Shown piece by piece: positions 1 to 9,385 of a DNA stretch of 33,104 bases. Made by a program: the position numbers and the translations under genes. The notes beneath the pieces are model-generated. The model was not told the origin of the DNA, did not search any database, and saw only the letters and a list, made by a program, of their open reading frames with translations. How positions within the stretch are numbered: the stretch's first letter is position 1; every line of letters begins with the position of its first letter. Origin of the DNA: an uncultured Candidatus Poseidoniales archaeon (GTDB lineage: Archaea; Thermoplasmatota; Poseidoniia; Poseidoniales; Poseidoniaceae); the NCBI GenBank assembly GCA_902563095.1, contig CACEWA010000014.1:1-33104 (forward strand), written 5' to 3'.

Positions 1-630
1 AACGGCGAAAACGACAACGATGGTGACGGAATCCCGGACGATCTTGACAATGACGACGATAACGACGGAATTGCAGATGATCTAGACCAGAATCCTAACG
101 ATCACGACAACGATGGCATCGACGACGCTGAAGACAACGACGACGATGGCGATGGAATCGATGACCGCGAAGAGACTCAGGACGGCGATGACACAACCAA
201 CATCTACGACCATGACAATGACGGAATCAACGACGCAGTTGACCTTGACATCGACAACGATGGCATCGACAACCGCAACGACTTTGATGACCTTAACAAC
301 AACGGTGTAAGGGACGCTGGTGAAGACCGAATGCGTGACCATGACAACGATGGAATGGACGACATAGATGATACCGACGATGACAATGATAACATCCTAG
401 ACGTGGATGAAATCGGTGGCGCTACTGGCGCATACCGCTACGACCACGACAACGATGGAATCTGGGACAGCACAGACACAGACGACGATAACGACGGCTT
501 GTCTGACTGGTTCGAAGCTAACGACGGTAACGACCTAACTGGTCAATTTGACCATGACAACGACGGTATTGAAGACCACGTCGACGACGATGACGACAAT
601 GATGGAATCATCGACATCTTCGAAGTTTGA
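1..630 (+). CDS. 3' part of a secreted Asp-rich calcium-repeat (thrombospondin type 3-like) protein
   Basis: The reading frame is open from the first base to the TGA at 628-630, so this is the last 209 residues of a longer protein whose start lies outside the window. It consists almost wholly of Asp-rich units of the form DxDNDGI. I count about 12, with DHDNDGI and DDDNDGI largely alternating. This is the calcium-binding loop pattern of thrombospondin type 3 repeats, in which Asp/Asn side chains ligate Ca2+. The protein ends a few residues after the last repeat, with no membrane helix or sorting signal, so it is probably released or held non-covalently at the surface. The next gene carries the same repeats, which suggests tandem paralogues. 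Calcium binding is inferred from the family and the partner is unknown. Confidence 0.85.
   Translation, partial: NGENDNDGDGIPDDLDNDDDNDGIADDLDQNPNDHDNDGIDDAEDNDDDGDGIDDREETQDGDDTTNIYDHDNDGINDAVDLDIDNDGIDNRNDFDDLNNNGVRDAGEDRMRDHDNDGMDDIDDTDDDNDNILDVDEIGGATGAYRYDHDNDGIWDSTDTDDDNDGLSDWFEANDGNDLTGQFDHDNDGIEDHVDDDDDNDGIIDIFEV
1..630 (+). repeat. Coding tandem repeat, DxDNDGI units
   Basis: Degenerate DNA repeats of the type gaccacgacaacgatggaat recur every 30 to 70 bases. They encode the calcium-loop units. Spacing and sequence vary and the frame is kept throughout, so this is a protein-level repeat rather than a CRISPR or satellite array. Confidence 0.8.
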
Positions 631-689
631 AACTACTGAAATTGTTTAGGCAGTTGTTGTATACCCGTTCGATTAGGTTCGGGTCAGCT

Positions 690-721
690 GATTTCATCGG
701 GGGTTCGCCCCCGGTGAAATC
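690..721 (+). terminator. Hairpin terminator candidate with TTCG loop
   Basis: A 14-bp stem (one G-U pair, otherwise perfect) runs from gatttcatcggggg to cccccggtgaaatc around a TTCG tetraloop and is followed by a pyrimidine-rich stretch (tccccattttcctttctct). It lies 60 bases after the stop of the upstream repeat gene and before the promoter of the next gene. A bacterial-style stem of this strength is not needed for archaeal termination, so it may instead protect the mRNA 3' end. Confidence 0.6.
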
Positions 722-748
722 TCCCCATTTTCCTTTCTCTGCAAAAAT

Positions 749-768
749 TTTGAGAGTTGATACTCAAA
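749..768. promoter_or_regulatory. Short inverted repeat, possible operator
   Basis: The perfect 6-bp arms tttgag and ctcaaa flank an 8-base spacer, about 40 bases upstream of the TATA-like box of the 854 gene. The position suits an upstream regulator site. The arms are short and could occur by chance. Confidence 0.25.
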
Positions 769-807
769 CCCTCACGTGATACCATTGCGCACATACGCGT
801 AGCGCGC

Positions 808-816
808 TTGATATAG
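808..816 (+). promoter_or_regulatory. TATA-like box of the giant surface gene
   Basis: The sequence ttgatatag lies about 42 bases before the ATG at 854. Initiation roughly 25 bases downstream would give a leader of about 15 bases that contains ggag at 842-845, a Shine-Dalgarno site 8 bases before the start. Position and composition are the only evidence. Confidence 0.45.
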
Positions 817-853
817 TCGGCGTCAGTCACGAAATGATTCCGGAGAACTAACT

Positions 854-3800
854 ATGCTCTCAAAAAGACAATTTGCACAGAAGTTTGAGAACAGACGCAA
901 ATCCACAGTATCTGTGGGTCTTGTGTTCTTGATGATTACAAGTACTTGGCTAGGATTGATTTCTACAATTAATCAAGACTACGAAACTGAGACAAGATTG
1001 GTTGAGGCAGATCCCCTTTTGCTAAGTGATGTACAATCGACCGACCAAGGCGGTCAAGGCGAATGGAATGGAGGGATGCCACCACAGTATGGTCTGCAAA
1101 TGCACGATGCTCTGTGGGATTTGACATGGGCCGATCCAGGTGCTATGTACGGGCAAATTGACGATGTTTCTTCACTTTCCTTGAATGCGAATTACGGATT
1201 AATGCTCGAAGAATCTGGTGCAGATGATCACGATAACGATGGAATTGATGACTTAAACGATCTCGATGATGATAATGACGGAATCTATGATTTACTCGAG
1301 AGATTCGATGGTTGCTATGGAACAGACCCATACGACCACGATAACGATGGAATTCAAGACCACTTAGATTGGGACGATGACAACGACGGAATTCTTGAGG
1401 GGCCAATCGATTATGATGCACTTGAAGCGCAAGGACTAGATCCAAGAAATGTTTCAATGCACAGATTCGTAGACCCTACCACAATTCACCCTCTAACCGG
1501 CCAACCTGTTGGAATTGCATACCGTGCAGACCAACAGCCGTTTGACCATGATAACGATGGAGTTACCGATGAAGATACAGATGGCTCTGGGGCAGGCAGA
1601 TATGACGAAGACGATGATAACGACGGCCGAATTGACCAATTCCGCTGGCCTTGCGACTTTGATAACGATGGCGCCCAAGACTACTTCGACAACGATGATG
1701 ATGAAGATGGCACTCTAGACTGGAACGATGCAAATCCGTATGATGCTAGCATAACAGCAGCTATGGATGGCAGCGGCGCAATGTTCGATGCTCCAGTTAC
1801 ATGGAATTTCAATCAATACAGAATGTACTCTGCCGGTATCAATTTCGTAGATTTAGAAGCAGCAAAGGTTGACGCTAACGACGATTTTGATTATGCAGGC
1901 GGAGAAAATGGAGACGGTGCTGCAGGAACTCCCGCATTCACCACAATCGTCGACGGCGACTTGGATGGAGACGGAATCCCAAATTTCATCGATCCTGATA
2001 ATGATGATGACAATGTCCCAGACAGTTCTGATACCGATGACGACAACGACGGACTTCTCGATATGTACGACCCAGATGACGACAACGATGGAATCCCTGA
2101 CGTATGCTGGAATATCGATACCAACGGCGATGGACTAAACGATTACACTGGATTAAACTCAACTCCTTACCAGACACCTGGTGCGGATACGGACAACACT
2201 CCTGGTCACGACTGTGAGATGGATTATGACGCAGATTTGGACGATGATAGGTTCCGACCATTCGACCAGAATTACAACGGAATTTGGGACTGGCTCGACC
2301 CAGATATGGGAGGGACTCCAACCCCTGACGATGCTGTACAAACACAGTTTACAGCAACAGATTTCGCTTACGATATTGACAATGATCAAATCGAAAATGA
2401 GAACGACACTTACCCATTATCTATGAACTCTGAAGCATGGATTGCAACCTGTATGTCTCCTGCTAATCCGAACCCCCCTAATCCAGACCCTCGATGTTTG
2501 ACTGAAAGAGCATCCTATTCTCAATTCAACGATTGGGACGGCGACGGAATTTCTAACTGGGACGACATTGATGATGACGGCGATGGTATCATTGACATCA
2601 TTGACATCGATTGGGATTGCGACTTTGATAACGATGCTGTATTCCACCAAATCAACGGTAGTTTGTATCGTGACGATGGACCTAACGATGTCGACTCTGA
2701 TATCGATGGCGATGGATTACCAAACGACATCGATTGGGACGATGACAATGACGGACTCAATGATTTGTATGACCCAGATGACGGAAACTGTGGAATTGTT
2801 GATTTCGATGCAACAGATGCTTTCGCAACCCCCTACTATCCAGTGGGCGATGGTGGCGACCTTGATGGCAGTGCTGACAACCAAGATTACACAGATAACA
2901 CCGACAACTATTGGGCACTAGTTTGGAATGCAAACCCATTCGCTGACGTTGTTCTAAACTACAATGGGTTTGATGAAACTACTAACCCGCCTACTGGCGG
3001 AAATGTCCCTGAATTCTATTGGTTCATGTTTACTCGTTGGTCATCATACAATGGTGGTAACGAGTGGGATATCGATGCGGACGGTGACTCTCTAATCAAT
3101 GGATTAGATACTGACCAAGACGCAGACGGTATGCCAGATTGGTGGGACCAAGACGAAGGCAATGACGGACTACTGGATGTTAACGACCTCAAGATGGGAG
3201 GGACAATGGATCTAACACAATGTGGTATGACAGTTGGCCAATTAGGCTCAGGATTCACTTGTGGTTACGCATATGCAGTAGCATATCACATGCCATTAAC
3301 TGGAACCAATGCTAACTTCGGGTCTCCTTACTCAACAAGACCTGATGCAGCCTTTGACCAAGGCGCAGGTGGAAAGAACACATGGGCCTGCACTCCAGGA
3401 GCTCAAGGCGGATGCTGGCACTATGATTTCGGAGGAGATGGCGATGTTGAGAGCGCAATTTCATTCACTCAGATTCAAGATAATAGAGATGCATTCATCA
3501 CATGGATTGGCCTTCTAACAGGAGTTTGGCAGTGGAACTTTGACGATACTGCAAATGCTGCAACTGTTGGGTTCCCTGATGAATTAGGTGCCGACTTATT
3601 GAAGAACGCCGAAGACGGAGACGTTGATGGCGATTTCACCAATAATACAGTCGATCTTGACGAAGATTACGATGCAATCTATGATTGGAATGACGTAGAT
3701 GATGACAACGACGGCGTATGGGACTTCTTTGAAGTCGATACAAACGATGATTTGGACGACGACGCCAATCAAGATTATGGAAACGATTTCTTCACTGGTT

Positions 3801-6800
3801 TGAATTGTGATGACCTTGATGATGATGGAAATGACCAGGATGTTGATGGCGACGGTTGGTTCCAAGCTGTATGGGATAAGGGTGTAATGAGCCAAGGTTT
3901 GAAATCTCCAAAATTCTATGACGTAGACAACGATAATGACGGTGTACCAGATTCAGAAGACCCTGACGACGACAACAACGGCGTCCTAGATTCTGTACAG
4001 GAACTGCAGCCAGGCTGCTTCTCTGGAGAAGAACAACATCCGTTTGACCACGACAATGATGGAATCGTTGATTGGGCTGATGATGACTTTGATGGTGACG
4101 GGATCTCCAATTTAGTCGAGGCTCAAATTTCTATTACCGCTCCATTCGACCATGATAACGATGGAACTCGTGACGATATCGATGTTGATGATGACGAAGA
4201 CGGAATGCACGACGAAGACGAAGTACTACTATGGCCATTAAGATTCGATGCCGAATCTACTAATCCGTGGGACCACGATGACTTCGGTGGAGGATTAGGT
4301 ATTGCTAATCCAAACGACCCTTCTACTGGCCCAGATGCTATCGACAACGATGACGATAACGATTCGAGAGAAGATAACGATTGGGACCATTTGGAAGAGA
4401 ATTATATTTCAGACCCATGTTATGCAGGTTCAGAATCAAGTGATTGGGATAGTGATAACGATTGTATTCTAGATGCTGATGATAAGGCTCCAACTTACAT
4501 TACTCTAGACATTCCAGACACACTTTGGCTAGATGCGCAAAGCCCATCGATTTTCAGAGGGCATGTCGACTGGTTGAATCCGATAACTTCTGCCTATGAG
4601 TCAGCACCAGGATTGCCTGTTCAAGTTCACATTGAATGGACTGGAAACAATACTACTGCTATTGAAACGATCGATGTAATTACCAATATGTGGGGTAACT
4701 TCACAGTTGGCCAATTCTTGTATCCAGAAGATTTGGTAGTAGGTGATAACACCACATACCGAGTATATGCTGAAGTTACTGAAATGTTTGCTTTCAATGG
4801 AAACCAGTCCCAATCATACTATGTTGGTGCTGAAGCAAACATGACGGTGGACTATTCGGCTTGGACTTACTTCCGCAGCGATGAACAGCCTTTCTGGATG
4901 GATTTCAAGGCTCACTATGCTGCAGATTGGACTCGTGGATTGTACGATAACAGAATCATACATTCCCCAATTAGTTTCGAAATTACAGGCGGATTGTTTG
5001 GTAATAGAACAAACCCATCTAACTTCTCTGGATTCAATAACGATGGATACAGAACCGATAGTGACGGATGGGCGTCTTTGACATTCGTACAGAACCTAGG
5101 AGCTAATGGTACTTGGAAGCAAGTTCAGTGGAATTCTACTATGGACAACGGACAAGGACAGATACCTGGTGGTTACGAGGAAATCGTATGGAACGATTTG
5201 ACCAAGACTCACGATGTTCTAATCGATAGTAGCACCGGAATGCCACTACGCTATGATTACACGAACACTAGCCTGCCTGCAGGAGATATCGAAATCAAAG
5301 CATCAGTAATTCCAGAATTAGCTGACGAATGGCCATTCCCGTATCTACATGGCGATTCTTCAGACCCATTCTCTGTACGTGTTATGCACCGCATGAACAT
5401 CGAAGGAGAACTGACTGTCAGCGGGCTATCCGCGGTATACTACTGGGATGGAACAATCAATAACGGAGATGGAACCTTCGGAAATTGGGCTACATTATTC
5501 CACCAACAGGCATTGAATGCTGCAGGAGTTAGCTTCGAAGAAGCCAAGGTTTTGCGACCATATCCAAGCCTTTGGGACGGAATTCCAGATAATTTACCAG
5601 GCGAGGCAATCAATCTACGTGGTTTCTTATCAGTGAACACAACTCATTGGTTCATATCTTTGGTCAATGGTGGAGATGGAGACTTACCTCCTTGTGGGCA
5701 AGTTAACCCTACAGATCCTTCAAGCCCAATTAGATGTGAGATCGTTCCAGAAATGAACACTGGAGAATCCTTCGGTGTTCGTGGAACTGTAACAAATCGT
5801 ACAAATGACGCTTGGGACCAAGACCCAATTGCTTTGCAGGTCGATATTGACGGCAATGGGCAATTCATGGGAAGTCAAGAGACAGCGTACACTCAGCGTC
5901 CAATAATGAAAGACGGAGAGGCAACTTTCGAGTACAATTGGACTTGGTATAGCCAGTATACTGCAGGAACTTACGGTATACGTGTGGACTTTACTAACAA
6001 TGCTTACTACTTCACTGGTAACTCAACTAACCTTGCAGCTACAGGTGCTTACATCAACGTGACAGTAGTCGGAACAACCCAGTTCCAGATGACGAGTGTT
6101 CCAAGACTGTATCGTAACACTACGACAGTTATTGAGGCAAGATTGCTAGATAACTCATTGCAACCTCTACGCAATGCTCCTGTAACCTGGACTTGGTCTT
6201 ATGATGGTAGAAGTGGTGTAAATTACACCGACGACCTAGGGACTTTCTCGATACCATTCCAAATCAATCCAGAGGATTCTCTTGGGAATTATTCTCTACA
6301 ATTCGATTACGAAGGTAACCGGTTGATGAAAGGAAATATCGACAGCCAAAGCGTATGGGTAGTTTCTCGTACCTATGTAAATGTAATTTCTTCAGATGAA
6401 AATATCCGGCAATCGGGTGACAGATGGGATTTCACTGCACAGGTTACGGATGATAACAAGACTGTAACGATAAGAGACTCTGGTGGCCGAGAATTGAGCG
6501 GCGCAACAACGCCAAACGGCGGACTAGTCGATGTCATCTATGAAGGACTAGACTTCGAAGGAGTCATGCACAGGCAAGTTGTAGCAACCTTGGCACCTAA
6601 CGCTGGTTTGATTTCTCTACCTGAACCTCAGGCCGATGGAAGCCACCTCTGTTTCTATGATGGAAATGGCGATGGAATCCCTGACCGCGACTCCAATGGT
6701 AATGGACAACTCGACGACTCAGAATCAGTTGGATGTTTGAAGGCGAATGTATCTCCACTATCTCCGCAGATTCTACGTGAAGACCCAGACAGTTTCCTAC

Positions 6801-8740
6801 CTGATGGATTTGGACCTGTATCTGTTTACCTAAGATTCCGTGAGACTCTACCGAATGAAGGCTGTGAAGTCTTAGAGGTAGAATACTTGACAATGCAAGG
6901 AAAGTGGGATCCATGTGTAGATGTTGTTGGAAACGATCACTTCAGAGTACAAATGGCATACAATGCAAATGGATTCTCCTTGATTGGTAGAACTTCAATG
7001 GATGTAGATGACCAGATTGTATACACCAGCGAAATCGACCCATTGACCGGAGAGGTTGTTCCTAAGCCAATGGTGGTCACAGGACAACTAACCGACGAAT
7101 TAGGAACCAACTTAACGTTCAGAAATGTCCGTGTCAACTACGAGATGGTAAACAGTCCTGCGGGACCGGTTGCATGTTTCAATGGAATCACCGACATTAA
7201 CGGTAGATTCGCAATAACATGTCCACTGTCTGACGTATTAGCAGGTAAAGCTAGAGTCACTGTAACCTATTCTGCATGGGATAACAATGATGCTTACCGA
7301 TACCAAAACAAGACTGTACAAACCGAGTTTGATGTATTCAGCAATTCAACATTACAGATTGCTGAAGTTGGACCATTCAAGTCTAGCGTCGAAACATTCG
7401 TTGCACCAAATAATGGAAGCGCATTCCCTGTTCTTTACTTGAAGGAAAGTTTCCACATCGATGCGATTCTAACACAATCCAATGGACAATATGTTGGAGG
7501 AAAGTGCCTGAATATTTACCTCGACCCTCAGAAGAACGTACGCCCTCTATCGAGTATCTACACAAGAGAATCCGATGGAATGGTTGAATGGTTCAGTGGA
7601 GATCCGAGTCAGAACCCTGGTTTGAAGGGAGTTGAAACAACCGGTGGGGAACTTGAAGGATTCAGATTGCTAAGAGTTGCATTTGAACCAGACATCAACG
7701 TCCCAGGCGGATGTGATAAGGATACTAGCAATGTATTGAATGGTTCACACATGGATATTGTAGTTCTAGTAAGAAGCAGAGTCGATCTACAGGTAAAGAC
7801 CTCTTGGTCATATGTCAATAACAACGGATTGGACACTAATGACAATGTTCACGGAGAAATTGCACTATTGCGCGACAGGTTAGACCTAGCAGTTGAGAAC
7901 GAAGAGATATTCTTCATCAGAGAATACTGGGACTCCGACTCGATGGAATGGGTTGTAGAAGGCCGTAATGAGTCATATACAAACGAACAAGGTGTTGCCT
8001 CATTCGATTGGGCTTTCTCCGGTAGAACTTGTGAAGGAGAACCATGTTCGGGAGACTGGAGAATCAAGGCCTACTATCCTGGTTCCACATTCTTCGCAGA
8101 GTCTAGTGATAACATTACTCACGAAGTACATTACATGAAGGCAAAGGTTAGTGACCAAAGTGACGGAATCTTTACTCCGACCACGATTATGGCGCTGGTT
8201 ATTGTTCTATTAGGAGCATTAGTTGCTGGAGTGATGTACTATCAACGAGTTGTAGCAAGACGCCAAGTTGAAGCATTGCGCGGTATACTAACCGACACAA
8301 TGCTACAGTTGCAAGCTGCTAACGAATACATCGCAATCATCTTCGATTGTTACAAGCAGTTAGTCAAGCACTTCCGCCGACATGGATTCATGAAGAAGGT
8401 TTACGAAACCACACGTGAATTCGAGAGCGCAGTTCGTGGAGCATTCCACATGGTTCCTGCAGACCAGTTGGATGCATTCATCGCAATCTTCGAAGAAGCA
8501 CGCTATTCAGACCACGAGATTGGCCCAAGCCACCGTGATCGAGCAATTGCAACTCTGAATGAGATTACGAAGAGCCTTGCACTTGCTCTTGGCGATGGTG
8601 GTATGATTACTCGTACAGAAGCGCATGAAGCTAAATTGTATGGCGGTCTTACCAAGGCTGGAGAATTCGTAGCAGCAGACGGCACAGTCAAGCAGGCCGG
8701 TATCGACGAAAATCAAGACAATTCAAATTTCAAGATTTGA
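854..8740 (+). CDS. Giant anchored surface protein with calcium repeats and cytoplasmic DUF4129-like domain
   Basis: This protein has 2628 residues. A basic N-terminus is followed by a hydrophobic segment at about 20-40 (signal or anchor). Residues 125-1210 hold dozens of DxDNDGI thrombospondin type 3-like calcium units, broken by short Cys- and Trp-containing inserts. Residues 1210-2430 look like a string of beta-sandwich (Ig/carboxypeptidase-regulatory-like) regions, with one more calcium-type stretch near 1936-1956. A membrane helix at about 2440-2464 leads to a basic stop-transfer and some 160 cytoplasmic residues. That tail, with YKQLVKHFRRHGF, ETTREFESAV and FEEARYSDHEIG, resembles DUF4129, a domain otherwise found at the C-termini of membrane proteins such as transglutaminase-like ones. 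The ATG at 854 is preceded by ggag. The likely role is adhesion or substrate contact at the surface; function and partners are unknown. Confidence 0.9.
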   Translation: MLSKRQFAQKFENRRKSTVSVGLVFLMITSTWLGLISTINQDYETETRLVEADPLLLSDVQSTDQGGQGEWNGGMPPQYGLQMHDALWDLTWADPGAMYGQIDDVSSLSLNANYGLMLEESGADDHDNDGIDDLNDLDDDNDGIYDLLERFDGCYGTDPYDHDNDGIQDHLDWDDDNDGILEGPIDYDALEAQGLDPRNVSMHRFVDPTTIHPLTGQPVGIAYRADQQPFDHDNDGVTDEDTDGSGAGRYDEDDDNDGRIDQFRWPCDFDNDGAQDYFDNDDDEDGTLDWNDANPYDASITAAMDGSGAMFDAPVTWNFNQYRMYSAGINFVDLEAAKVDANDDFDYAGGENGDGAAGTPAFTTIVDGDLDGDGIPNFIDPDNDDDNVPDSSDTDDDNDGLLDMYDPDDDNDGIPDVCWNIDTNGDGLNDYTGLNSTPYQTPGADTDNTPGHDCEMDYDADLDDDRFRPFDQNYNGIWDWLDPDMGGTPTPDDAVQTQFTATDFAYDIDNDQIENENDTYPLSMNSEAWIATCMSPANPNPPNPDPRCLTERASYSQFNDWDGDGISNWDDIDDDGDGIIDIIDIDWDCDFDNDAVFHQINGSLYRDDGPNDVDSDIDGDGLPNDIDWDDDNDGLNDLYDPDDGNCGIVDFDATDAFATPYYPVGDGGDLDGSADNQDYTDNTDNYWALVWNANPFADVVLNYNGFDETTNPPTGGNVPEFYWFMFTRWSSYNGGNEWDIDADGDSLINGLDTDQDADGMPDWWDQDEGNDGLLDVNDLKMGGTMDLTQCGMTVGQLGSGFTCGYAYAVAYHMPLTGTNANFGSPYSTRPDAAFDQGAGGKNTWACTPGAQGGCWHYDFGGDGDVESAISFTQIQDNRDAFITWIGLLTGVWQWNFDDTANAATVGFPDELGADLLKNAEDGDVDGDFTNNTVDLDEDYDAIYDWNDVDDDNDGVWDFFEVDTNDDLDDDANQDYGNDFFTGLNCDDLDDDGNDQDVDGDGWFQAVWDKGVMSQGLKSPKFYDVDNDNDGVPDSEDPDDDNNGVLDSVQELQPGCFSGEEQHPFDHDNDGIVDWADDDFDGDGISNLVEAQISITAPFDHDNDGTRDDIDVDDDEDGMHDEDEVLLWPLRFDAESTNPWDHDDFGGGLGIANPNDPSTGPDAIDNDDDNDSREDNDWDHLEENYISDPCYAGSESSDWDSDNDCILDADDKAPTYITLDIPDTLWLDAQSPSIFRGHVDWLNPITSAYESAPGLPVQVHIEWTGNNTTAIETIDVITNMWGNFTVGQFLYPEDLVVGDNTTYRVYAEVTEMFAFNGNQSQSYYVGAEANMTVDYSAWTYFRSDEQPFWMDFKAHYAADWTRGLYDNRIIHSPISFEITGGLFGNRTNPSNFSGFNNDGYRTDSDGWASLTFVQNLGANGTWKQVQWNSTMDNGQGQIPGGYEEIVWNDLTKTHDVLIDSSTGMPLRYDYTNTSLPAGDIEIKASVIPELADEWPFPYLHGDSSDPFSVRVMHRMNIEGELTVSGLSAVYYWDGTINNGDGTFGNWATLFHQQALNAAGVSFEEAKVLRPYPSLWDGIPDNLPGEAINLRGFLSVNTTHWFISLVNGGDGDLPPCGQVNPTDPSSPIRCEIVPEMNTGESFGVRGTVTNRTNDAWDQDPIALQVDIDGNGQFMGSQETAYTQRPIMKDGEATFEYNWTWYSQYTAGTYGIRVDFTNNAYYFTGNSTNLAATGAYINVTVVGTTQFQMTSVPRLYRNTTTVIEARLLDNSLQPLRNAPVTWTWSYDGRSGVNYTDDLGTFSIPFQINPEDSLGNYSLQFDYEGNRLMKGNIDSQSVWVVSRTYVNVISSDENIRQSGDRWDFTAQVTDDNKTVTIRDSGGRELSGATTPNGGLVDVIYEGLDFEGVMHRQVVATLAPNAGLISLPEPQADGSHLCFYDGNGDGIPDRDSNGNGQLDDSESVGCLKANVSPLSPQILREDPDSFLPDGFGPVSVYLRFRETLPNEGCEVLEVEYLTMQGKWDPCVDVVGNDHFRVQMAYNANGFSLIGRTSMDVDDQIVYTSEIDPLTGEVVPKPMVVTGQLTDELGTNLTFRNVRVNYEMVNSPAGPVACFNGITDINGRFAITCPLSDVLAGKARVTVTYSAWDNNDAYRYQNKTVQTEFDVFSNSTLQIAEVGPFKSSVETFVAPNNGSAFPVLYLKESFHIDAILTQSNGQYVGGKCLNIYLDPQKNVRPLSSIYTRESDGMVEWFSGDPSQNPGLKGVETTGGELEGFRLLRVAFEPDINVPGGCDKDTSNVLNGSHMDIVVLVRSRVDLQVKTSWSYVNNNGLDTNDNVHGEIALLRDRLDLAVENEEIFFIREYWDSDSMEWVVEGRNESYTNEQGVASFDWAFSGRTCEGEPCSGDWRIKAYYPGSTFFAESSDNITHEVHYMKAKVSDQSDGIFTPTTIMALVIVLLGALVAGVMYYQRVVARRQVEALRGILTDTMLQLQAANEYIAIIFDCYKQLVKHFRRHGFMKKVYETTREFESAVRGAFHMVPADQLDAFIAIFEEARYSDHEIGPSHRDRAIATLNEITKSLALALGDGGMITRTEAHEAKLYGGLTKAGEFVAADGTVKQAGIDENQDNSNFKI
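1225..4480 (+). repeat. Coding repeat region, calcium-loop units
   Basis: This stretch encodes the long run of DHDNDGI/DDDNDGI units in the giant protein. Units are often paired (DHDNDGIxDxxDxDDDNDGI) and separated by inserts of very different length. The DNA copies have diverged at third positions, which argues for old duplication under protein-level selection. Confidence 0.75.
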
Positions 8741-8753
8741 ATAATTGGCTTTA

Positions 8754-8785
8754 GGGCAAAGTCGGGGGTTGTCCCGACTTTGCCC
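8754..8785 (+). terminator. Perfect 13-bp hairpin after the giant gene
   Basis: The arms gggcaaagtcggg and cccgactttgccc are exact complements around a 6-base loop. The hairpin starts 14 bases after the stop of the giant gene and ends 46 bases before the next start. No T-run follows. With the hairpin at 690-721 it makes the second strong stem placed directly behind a calcium-repeat gene. Confidence 0.6.
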
Positions 8786-8831
8786 ATTCGTCGGCGTAGG
8801 GTTGATGAGGCTAGTCCTCTGTGGGTATACT

Positions 8832-9275
8832 ATGAGCGATTGGAAGACTCTCATCGACCAAGCGATGATGCAAGAAGGAATGAATACGATTGAAGCGCAC
8901 AGAATCTATGGTTCTGCGGTACGAGCAGCGTTGTCGAATGCCCAGTTGTTGCTTACCGATTTAGAGGCAGCACAAATCATCGAATCGATTTATGGCGCAT
9001 TGGTTGCTTATTCACAACAGGTAATGTTGCGAATGAAAGCAGAAGACCCCGAGGTTGGCGGAGTAGATCACGCGTTTAGAGCAGGTCAAGCGTATGGCGT
9101 ATCTTGTGTGCTAAACCATTTGATCGACCAACTAACCGATGTTGCATCGATTACTTCGTTGCAGGCACTTGATGATTTTTCAGATACTCTTCACAACGAC
9201 ATTCTTGTCCAGGCTAGAGCTGCAGGATTAACCGTTGAACTGCTAGATGCTAAAGGCGATATTTTACTCGATTAA
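8832..9275 (+). CDS. Small soluble protein, unrecognised
   Basis: The protein has 147 residues and I do not recognise it. It is predicted mostly helical, without a membrane segment or signal peptide. It begins MSDWKTLIDQAMMQEGMN and has no Cys cluster or clear catalytic motif. The ATG at 8832 is preferred because the frame upstream of it runs back through the 8754-8785 hairpin. An in-frame ATG at 8805 is possible. No convincing Shine-Dalgarno site precedes 8832, so the message may be leaderless. It lies between the giant surface gene and the ribosomal operon, which says little about its role. Confidence 0.65.
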   Translation: MSDWKTLIDQAMMQEGMNTIEAHRIYGSAVRAALSNAQLLLTDLEAAQIIESIYGALVAYSQQVMLRMKAEDPEVGGVDHAFRAGQAYGVSCVLNHLIDQLTDVASITSLQALDDFSDTLHNDILVQARAAGLTVELLDAKGDILLD

Positions 9276-9385
9276 AATCTCGCAAAAGCGGCCTACTACG
9301 GCGCGAATAGGAGAATGCCCGCGTCGGTGCCTTCATAACAGGGTGGTTGGTCGGCGACTTGCTTCTAAAGCATCGAGTGAGTCAT

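Noticed and set aside
82-395. Overlapping frames on both strands in the repeat region (for example 82-342 minus and 113-310 plus)
   Set aside because: They are shadows of the Asp-rich repeats: GAC/GAT runs read as Val/Ile-rich (minus) or Thr/Met-rich (plus) low-complexity chains with no domain character.
1-630. CRISPR-like repetitive DNA
   Set aside because: Repeat units vary in sequence and spacing, keep one reading frame and encode calcium loops; there are no uniform spacers.
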